From: CALALP01 sp041855735
GTDB taxonomy: Bacteria; Bacillota; Clostridia; Lachnospirales; Lachnospiraceae
Direction: 5' to 3'
Length of the DNA: 18,444 bases
NCBI GenBank assembly: GCA_041855735.1
Contig: JBHAEV010000089.1
Location: 1 to 18,444, forward strand
In this document: piece after piece, positions 14,973 through 18,444 of the stretch
Position numbering within the stretch: the stretch's first letter is position 1
Layout of the letters: the number at the start of each line of letters is the position of its first letter
Program-made: the position numbers and the translations under genes
The notes under the pieces: generated by a model
Databases searched by the model: none
Told to the model about the DNA's origin: nothing
Seen by the model: the letters and a program-made list of their open reading frames with translations, nothing else

Positions 14973-15578
14973 TTGAAGTGGAAATCAGTTATCAAAACGA
15001 TCGCAGCGGTCGGTACTCTGAGCCTGGGAATCTCGTCAACCGTTTTTGCGGGTACATGGTGGTTTTCTCCGGACGGAGAATGGTATTATCACAATGAACA
15101 ATCTGAAAATGTACGCGGATGGGTGTATGACAATGGATATTGGTACTACCTGAATATGAAAGGTCTGGTGTACAGTTCTTTTACACCGGACGGTTACTGG
15201 GTCAATGCGGATGGTGTGTGGTATGAAGACGATGTCAATAAACCGGAAAGAGTTGATTTTCGAAATCTGAATGTTGCTGACGTTTTTTTCAATAAGGAAA
15301 AGACAATTTCATTAACGCCGATATTTATAGACTTTGATGAACAGGCTGAATACAAGCTATATTTTGAGGATCGGGATGGTCTTTATTACACCGGGGATCT
15401 TTCAAGAGCATTGCCTTATGGACAAAGCGGATTGGAATTATATTTCAATGACATAGATAATGACATAGAGCGTTATAAGCTGACCATGCCAAGCAGGGAG
15501 GGATGGGCAAACATCACCGTTACAGATATGTTGTTTCCGAATGTGTCTTATTTCGCGGGAGAGTATTTTGTGAAATAG
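14973..15578 (+). CDS. secreted protein with cell-wall-binding (choline-binding-like) repeats
   Basis: A 201-residue exported protein. The start is set at TTG 14973, 7 bases after AGGAGG (14960-14965), because this gives a compact signal peptide: KWKSVIK, a hydrophobic core IAAVGTLSLGISS and a cleavage site after VFA. The mature part begins with three aromatic repeats of the cell-wall-binding type: GEWYYHN, GWVYDNGYWYYLN and GYWVNADGVWYED. The last 120 or so residues are acidic, rich in Tyr and Phe, with no recognised domain. An ATG at 14952 and a GTG at 14877 are in frame but add an odd N-terminal extension. It stands alone between its own promoter and a strong terminator. Likely a surface or wall-associated protein; its function is not known. 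Confidence 0.75.
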   Translation: MKWKSVIKTIAAVGTLSLGISSTVFAGTWWFSPDGEWYYHNEQSENVRGWVYDNGYWYYLNMKGLVYSSFTPDGYWVNADGVWYEDDVNKPERVDFRNLNVADVFFNKEKTISLTPIFIDFDEQAEYKLYFEDRDGLYYTGDLSRALPYGQSGLELYFNDIDNDIERYKLTMPSREGWANITVTDMLFPNVSYFAGEYFVK

Positions 15579-15636
15579 ACCAATACTTGAGAACATGCAA
15601 AAGGGAATGGAGTTCTTTTTTCAGAGAGCAGAGCAA

Positions 15637-15676
15637 CAGTCAAAACGTCCGGGATCAATCCCGGACGTTTTGACTG
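15637..15676. terminator. bidirectional terminator with a perfect 19-bp stem
   Basis: Bases 15637-15655 and 15658-15676 are perfect reverse complements with only two unpaired bases between. The GC core GTCCGGGAT is flanked by AAAA on one side and TTTT on the other, so each strand has a T tract after its core stem. It sits between two convergent genes. Confidence 0.85.
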
Positions 15677-15722
15677 CCTTATTCGAAATGGAATCGATTG
15701 CACAAGATTTTTCGAATTCTGC

Positions 15723-16169
15723 TTATTTCTTCTTGCTGAAAATCCTTTGGAAGAAATTCTTCTTCGGCGAAGGTGTCAGCAGTCCGCCTCTGGCGCTTTT
15801 CACTTCCGTGATATAAATGCCGCTGATCACAACCTTTGCTTCGGTTTTTGTCGGAAGTACCTGATATGCCTTTTCGTCGGCTACCAAAGTTACGATCCTG
15901 TTTTGAATCTTGGCTTTTACGATCGGCAGCTTGGTGCGGCGCATATACCATGGGGTTTGCTCGTAGACAATGCTCGGCAGTCCGGATTCTTTGATTTTCA
16001 GGCGCTTCTTGTCGATGACAAGGATGGTGGCAATTTGTTTTGCGGCTTCGATGGCCTCCTGTTGTTCGGCTTGTCTGCTTTGGAGCTTGCGGCCGAAGAA
16101 ATACAGGGCAATGAGTGCTCCGACCAGAACAAGTAAAATGATTAATGTAATCGTCAGTCCTAATGGCAT
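15723..16169 (-). CDS. conserved small single-pass membrane protein of unknown function
   Basis: A 148-residue protein with one N-terminal membrane helix (LGLTITLIILLVLVGALIALYFFG, about residues 3-27) and a soluble domain. A charged region RKLQSRQAEQQEAIEAAKQ follows the helix and may be coiled coil; then come a beta-rich part (ILVIDKKRLKIKESGLP, VVISGIYITEV) and a basic tail ending FFQRIFSKKK. Proteins of this type are conserved near rpoB-like housekeeping genes in Lachnospiraceae, as far as I recall, without an assigned role. ATG 16169 follows AAGGAG by 6 bases; the open frame upstream to 16250 adds a stretch without a binding site. The single N-terminal helix recalls YajC in layout only. 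Confidence 0.75.
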   Translation of the reverse strand: MPLGLTITLIILLVLVGALIALYFFGRKLQSRQAEQQEAIEAAKQIATILVIDKKRLKIKESGLPSIVYEQTPWYMRRTKLPIVKAKIQNRIVTLVADEKAYQVLPTKTEAKVVISGIYITEVKSARGGLLTPSPKKNFFQRIFSKKK

Positions 16170-16268
16170 ATATTTCTCCTTAAAATGTAAGATGATTTTG
16201 CCGGTAAGTGATCTACCGATGTTTGACATAATGGTTACAAGCTGAAACATTTTGTCATGAACCTATAA

Positions 16269-16297
16269 ATTATACCAAAATAAAAACACAAAATCAA
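16269..16297 (-). promoter_or_regulatory. sigma-A promoter of the small membrane protein gene
   Basis: On the minus strand TTGATT (16297-16292) and a perfect TATAAT (16274-16269) are 17 bases apart. The leader to ATG 16169 is about 95 bases. It is back to back with the rpoB promoter. Confidence 0.75.
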
Positions 16298-16308
16298 GCA
16301 AAATCATG

Positions 16309-16337
16309 TTGACAGACGGGTTTTGTTGTGCTAAGAT
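16309..16337 (+). promoter_or_regulatory. sigma-A promoter of rpoB
   Basis: A perfect -35 TTGACA (16309-16314) and TAAGAT (16332-16337) with a 17-base spacer. The start of rpoB is about 290 bases downstream, leaving a long leader. Only 11 bases separate it from the divergent promoter's -35. Confidence 0.75.
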
Positions 16338-16521
16338 GAAAATTGCACTATTGTGGGTAATTGTACAGTTTTCTTATATATCAATCTATCATACCGGGAG
16401 AGAGATGTAAAGAAGAACAGTCGATGCAGCAAAATATTCAGTGATTTTTCGGATACGGTCATGGCGGCTTCAAGTCGATTTGATACCTTCGAAAATTCGC
16501 TCATATAGCAGGAGGAGACGG

Positions 16522-16713
16522 ATGAGAAGTTTGTTCAGGACTTCTCTTAAATTGGTTAACGAAAATAGAACTATTTTCGTTCATTTTGCGTCTTTAAATG
16601 CGAGAAAAATTAAGAACAGGGGTGAATACGTCAATGGAAAAAAGCAAGATGCGTCCCGTGAATACCGGGAAAAGCGTAAGGATGAGCTTTTCAAAGCAAA
16701 AAGAAGTTCTTGA
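16522..16713 (+). CDS. 63-codon upstream reading frame overlapping the start of rpoB
   Basis: AGGAGG at 16510-16515 lies 6 bases before ATG 16522, an ideal start signal. The frame begins MRSLFRTSLKLVNENR and runs to TGA at 16711-16713, overlapping the first 80 bases of rpoB in a different frame. The protein is basic and resembles no family I know; its second half is simply a shadow of rpoB. The strong start signal makes translation likely, so it may be a regulatory leader and not a functional protein. Confidence 0.35.
   Translation: MRSLFRTSLKLVNENRTIFVHFASLNARKIKNRGEYVNGKKQDASREYREKRKDELFKAKRSS
16524..16581 (+). promoter_or_regulatory. two stem-loops in the rpoB leader (candidate attenuator or processing site)
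   Basis: GAGAAGT (16524-16530) pairs with ACTTCTC (16540-16546), and AACGAAAATAG (16558-16568) pairs perfectly with CTATTTTCGTT (16571-16581), followed by CATTTT. The second stem with its T-rich tail resembles a leaky terminator, as known between rplL and rpoB in Escherichia coli. They lie within the upstream reading frame, so translation of that frame would alter their folding. Confidence 0.45.
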
Positions 16714-18444
16714 GATGCCGAATCTGATTGAGATTCAAAAGAAATCCTATCAGTGGTTCCTTGATGAAGGTCTGGATGAAGTGTTTCGGGATATATTCCC
16801 GATTAAAGACCGGAATGAAAAGTTCAGTCTGGAATATGTGGGCTACAAGCTTTGCAAAGAGGATACCAAGTATTCCATAGAAGAGTGCAAGGACAGGGAT
16901 GCGACGTATTCCGCTCCGCTGAAAGCGACCTTTCGGGTTTCGGGAGATGATATTTCTTCCGATATGAGCGAATCGGAAGTATTTATGGGAGATCTTCCGC
17001 TGATGACGGAGACCGGCTCCTTTGTGATCAACGGAGCGGAGCGTGTTATTGTAAGCCAGTTGGTTCGTTCCCCGGGGATTTATTATACTTTGGAACATGA
17101 CAAAGTCGGTCTGGAACTGTTTTCCTGCCAGGTGATTCCGGTTCGGGGTGCATGGCTTGAGTACGAAACGGATTCCAATGATGTGTTCTATGTCAGAGTG
17201 GACAGAACCAGAAAGGTGCCGGTTACGGTCCTGATTCGTGCGCTCGGTGTGGGAAGCAATGCGGAGATTCTGGAACTTTTCGGCGAAGAGCCGAAACTTT
17301 TGGCGAGCTTCCGAAAGGATGTGTCCGACAACTACAAGGACGGACTTCTGGAACTGTACAAAAAGATAAGACCCGGCGAACCGCCTGCCATCGACAGCGC
17401 AAAGGCGCAGCTGGAGCAGATGTTCTTTGATCCGAAGAGATACGATCTTGCGAGAGTGGGGCGCTACAAATTCAATAAAAAGCTGCATTTTAAGAGCCGT
17501 ATTGTGGGCAAGGAATTGGCGGAAGATGTCATTGACATGAACTCCGGCGAGATCATTGCAAATGCGGGTGAGATTGTGAAAGAAGACATGGCGATTCGGA
17601 TTCAAAATCTCGGCATTCCGTATGTATGGCTCAGAGGAAATTCGGAGGAACGAAATGTCAAGATCCTTTCGAATTTGATGGTGGATATCCGTCAGCATGT
17701 GAACATCGAAAATCCGGCGCAGCTCGGCATTCTGGAGAATGTATACTATCCGCTTTTAAAAGAATTCATCGAGTCTTGCGAAAGCGAAGAAGAGCTTTTT
17801 GACAAGATTAAGAGAAATGCCAATGAACTGGTGCCGAAACATATTACGAGGGAAGATATTTTTGCCTCCATCAACTATAATTTGCATCTTTCCGAGAAAA
17901 TCGGAACCAAGGATGATATTGACCATCTTGGAAATCGTCGCATTCGCGCGGTGGGTGAGCTTTTGCAGAATCAGTATCGCATCGGACTGTCCAGGATGGA
18001 AAGGGTGGTTCGCGAGAGAATGTCCACGCTGGAAAGTTCCGCAAAGACTCCGACGAACCTGATGAACATCAAGCCGGTTACGGCGGCGGTAAAAGAGTTT
18101 TTCGGAAGTTCCCAGCTGTCTCAGTTCATGGATCAAAACAATCCGCTTTCCGAACTGACGCATAAGCGTCGTTTGTCGGCACTGGGGCCGGGCGGTCTTT
18201 CCAGAGAGCGTGCCGGTTTCGAGGTGCGTGACGTGCATTATACGCATTACGGACGTATGTGTCCGATTGAGACGCCGGAAGGTCCGAACATCGGTCTGAT
18301 CAACTCGCTGGCAAGTTTTGCGAAGGTGAATGAGTACGGATTTGTGGAAGCGCCGTATCGAAAGGTGGACAAGACAACGGATCCGAAAAATCCGGTCGTG
18401 ATCGACGAAGTTGTGTATATGACGGCGGATGAAGAGGACAATTA
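16634..18444 (+). CDS. rpoB: DNA-directed RNA polymerase subunit beta (5' part, runs off the window)
   Basis: The first 603 codons of the RNA polymerase beta subunit, beginning MEKSKMRPVNTGKSVRMSFS. Clear landmarks are EMPNLIEIQKKSYQWFLDEG near the N-terminus, GSFVINGAERVIVSQLVRSPG, and the rifampicin pocket GSSQLSQFMDQNNPLSELTH from residue 491. In the pocket D500, H510 and S515 (E. coli D516, H526, S531) are the normal residues, so no resistance mutation is visible. ATG 16634 was chosen; AGGGGTG ends 10 bases before it, a weak, widely spaced site. Alternatives are GTG 16622 and ATG 16598, both in frame. The gene continues beyond the window; rpoC would be expected next. The neighbour upstream is not rplL. 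Confidence 0.97.
   Translation, partial: MEKSKMRPVNTGKSVRMSFSKQKEVLEMPNLIEIQKKSYQWFLDEGLDEVFRDIFPIKDRNEKFSLEYVGYKLCKEDTKYSIEECKDRDATYSAPLKATFRVSGDDISSDMSESEVFMGDLPLMTETGSFVINGAERVIVSQLVRSPGIYYTLEHDKVGLELFSCQVIPVRGAWLEYETDSNDVFYVRVDRTRKVPVTVLIRALGVGSNAEILELFGEEPKLLASFRKDVSDNYKDGLLELYKKIRPGEPPAIDSAKAQLEQMFFDPKRYDLARVGRYKFNKKLHFKSRIVGKELAEDVIDMNSGEIIANAGEIVKEDMAIRIQNLGIPYVWLRGNSEERNVKILSNLMVDIRQHVNIENPAQLGILENVYYPLLKEFIESCESEEELFDKIKRNANELVPKHITREDIFASINYNLHLSEKIGTKDDIDHLGNRRIRAVGELLQNQYRIGLSRMERVVRERMSTLESSAKTPTNLMNIKPVTAAVKEFFGSSQLSQFMDQNNPLSELTHKRRLSALGPGGLSRERAGFEVRDVHYTHYGRMCPIETPEGPNIGLINSLASFAKVNEYGFVEAPYRKVDKTTDPKNPVVIDEVVYMTADEEDN

Noticed and set aside
16396..16410. GGGAG followed by ATG-TAA, a start-stop element in the rpoB leader
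   Set aside because: Only a 4-base spacing and a two-codon unit; such matches are common by chance and nothing else supports it.
16461..16508. 15-codon frame MAASSRFDTFENSLI in the rpoB leader
   Set aside because: No usable ribosome binding site. The frame after its TAG also looks protein-like (QEETDEKFVQDFS), which hints at a decayed gene, but this is too short to support.
16691..17698. A 335-codon minus-strand open frame
   Set aside because: It is antisense to rpoB, whose conserved motifs are unmistakable throughout this stretch.
18104..18178. Possible rifampicin resistance changes in rpoB
   Set aside because: The key pocket residues D500, H510 and S515 are the normal ones; the Tyr in VHYTHYG is usual for Firmicutes.
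1..18444. CRISPR array, tRNA, rRNA, transposase or phage genes
   Set aside because: No regularly spaced repeats, no tRNA-like cloverleaf noticed by eye and no recombinase or transposase motifs in any convincing frame.

Overview
The window comes from a Firmicute, most likely a Lachnospiraceae-type member of Clostridia. The rpoB N-terminus, the YesM/YesN-type two-component pair, the carbohydrate ABC uptake genes and the small single-pass membrane protein next to rpoB all point that way. Ribosome binding sites are strong (AGGAGG type) and decide most starts. This placement is an inference from protein character, not a database result.

Layout. (1) 1-232: the tail of an upstream terminator, a small unidentified minus-strand reading frame, and a very good promoter with two inverted repeats lying on it. 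(2) 233-6461, plus strand: a five-gene transport operon. It has two exporter-fold ABC half-transporters (a heterodimer of the YbtP/YbtQ or IrtA/IrtB type), then an ECF module made of an MptD/Trep_Strep-type S component, an EcfT-like T component and a fused double-ATPase A component. Genes within each block overlap by 1 to 17 bases; a 119-base spacer with a long stem separates the two blocks. (3) 6462-6656: a convergent gap with terminators. (4) 6657-10129, minus strand: a YesM-type sensor kinase followed by a YesN-type REC-AraC response regulator. (5) 10352-14582, plus strand: a lipoprotein sugar-binding protein, two ABC permeases and a DUF2961/GH172 glycosidase, divergent from the two-component genes that probably control them. 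(6) 14973-15578: a secreted cell-wall-binding-repeat protein with a long structured leader and a TTG start. (7) 15723-16169, minus: a conserved small membrane protein. (8) 16634 to the window end: the 5' two fifths or so of rpoB, with its own promoter and an unusual leader.

How the parts work together. The first operon looks like one uptake system for a chelated metal, siderophore or tetrapyrrole-like ligand; the operator-like palindromes over its promoter suggest metal-type repression (inference). The second block is a self-contained glycan unit: the kinase and regulator sense, the binding protein and permeases import (borrowing an ATPase from elsewhere), and a cytosolic GH172 enzyme cleaves an imported D-arabino- or D-fructofuranoside-like oligosaccharide (inference from the family). 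The last block is housekeeping, with rpoB transcribed from its own promoter and not directly behind rplL.

No transposase, CRISPR array, tRNA or rRNA gene was seen. Starts were chosen by ribosome binding site and often differ from the longest open frame.
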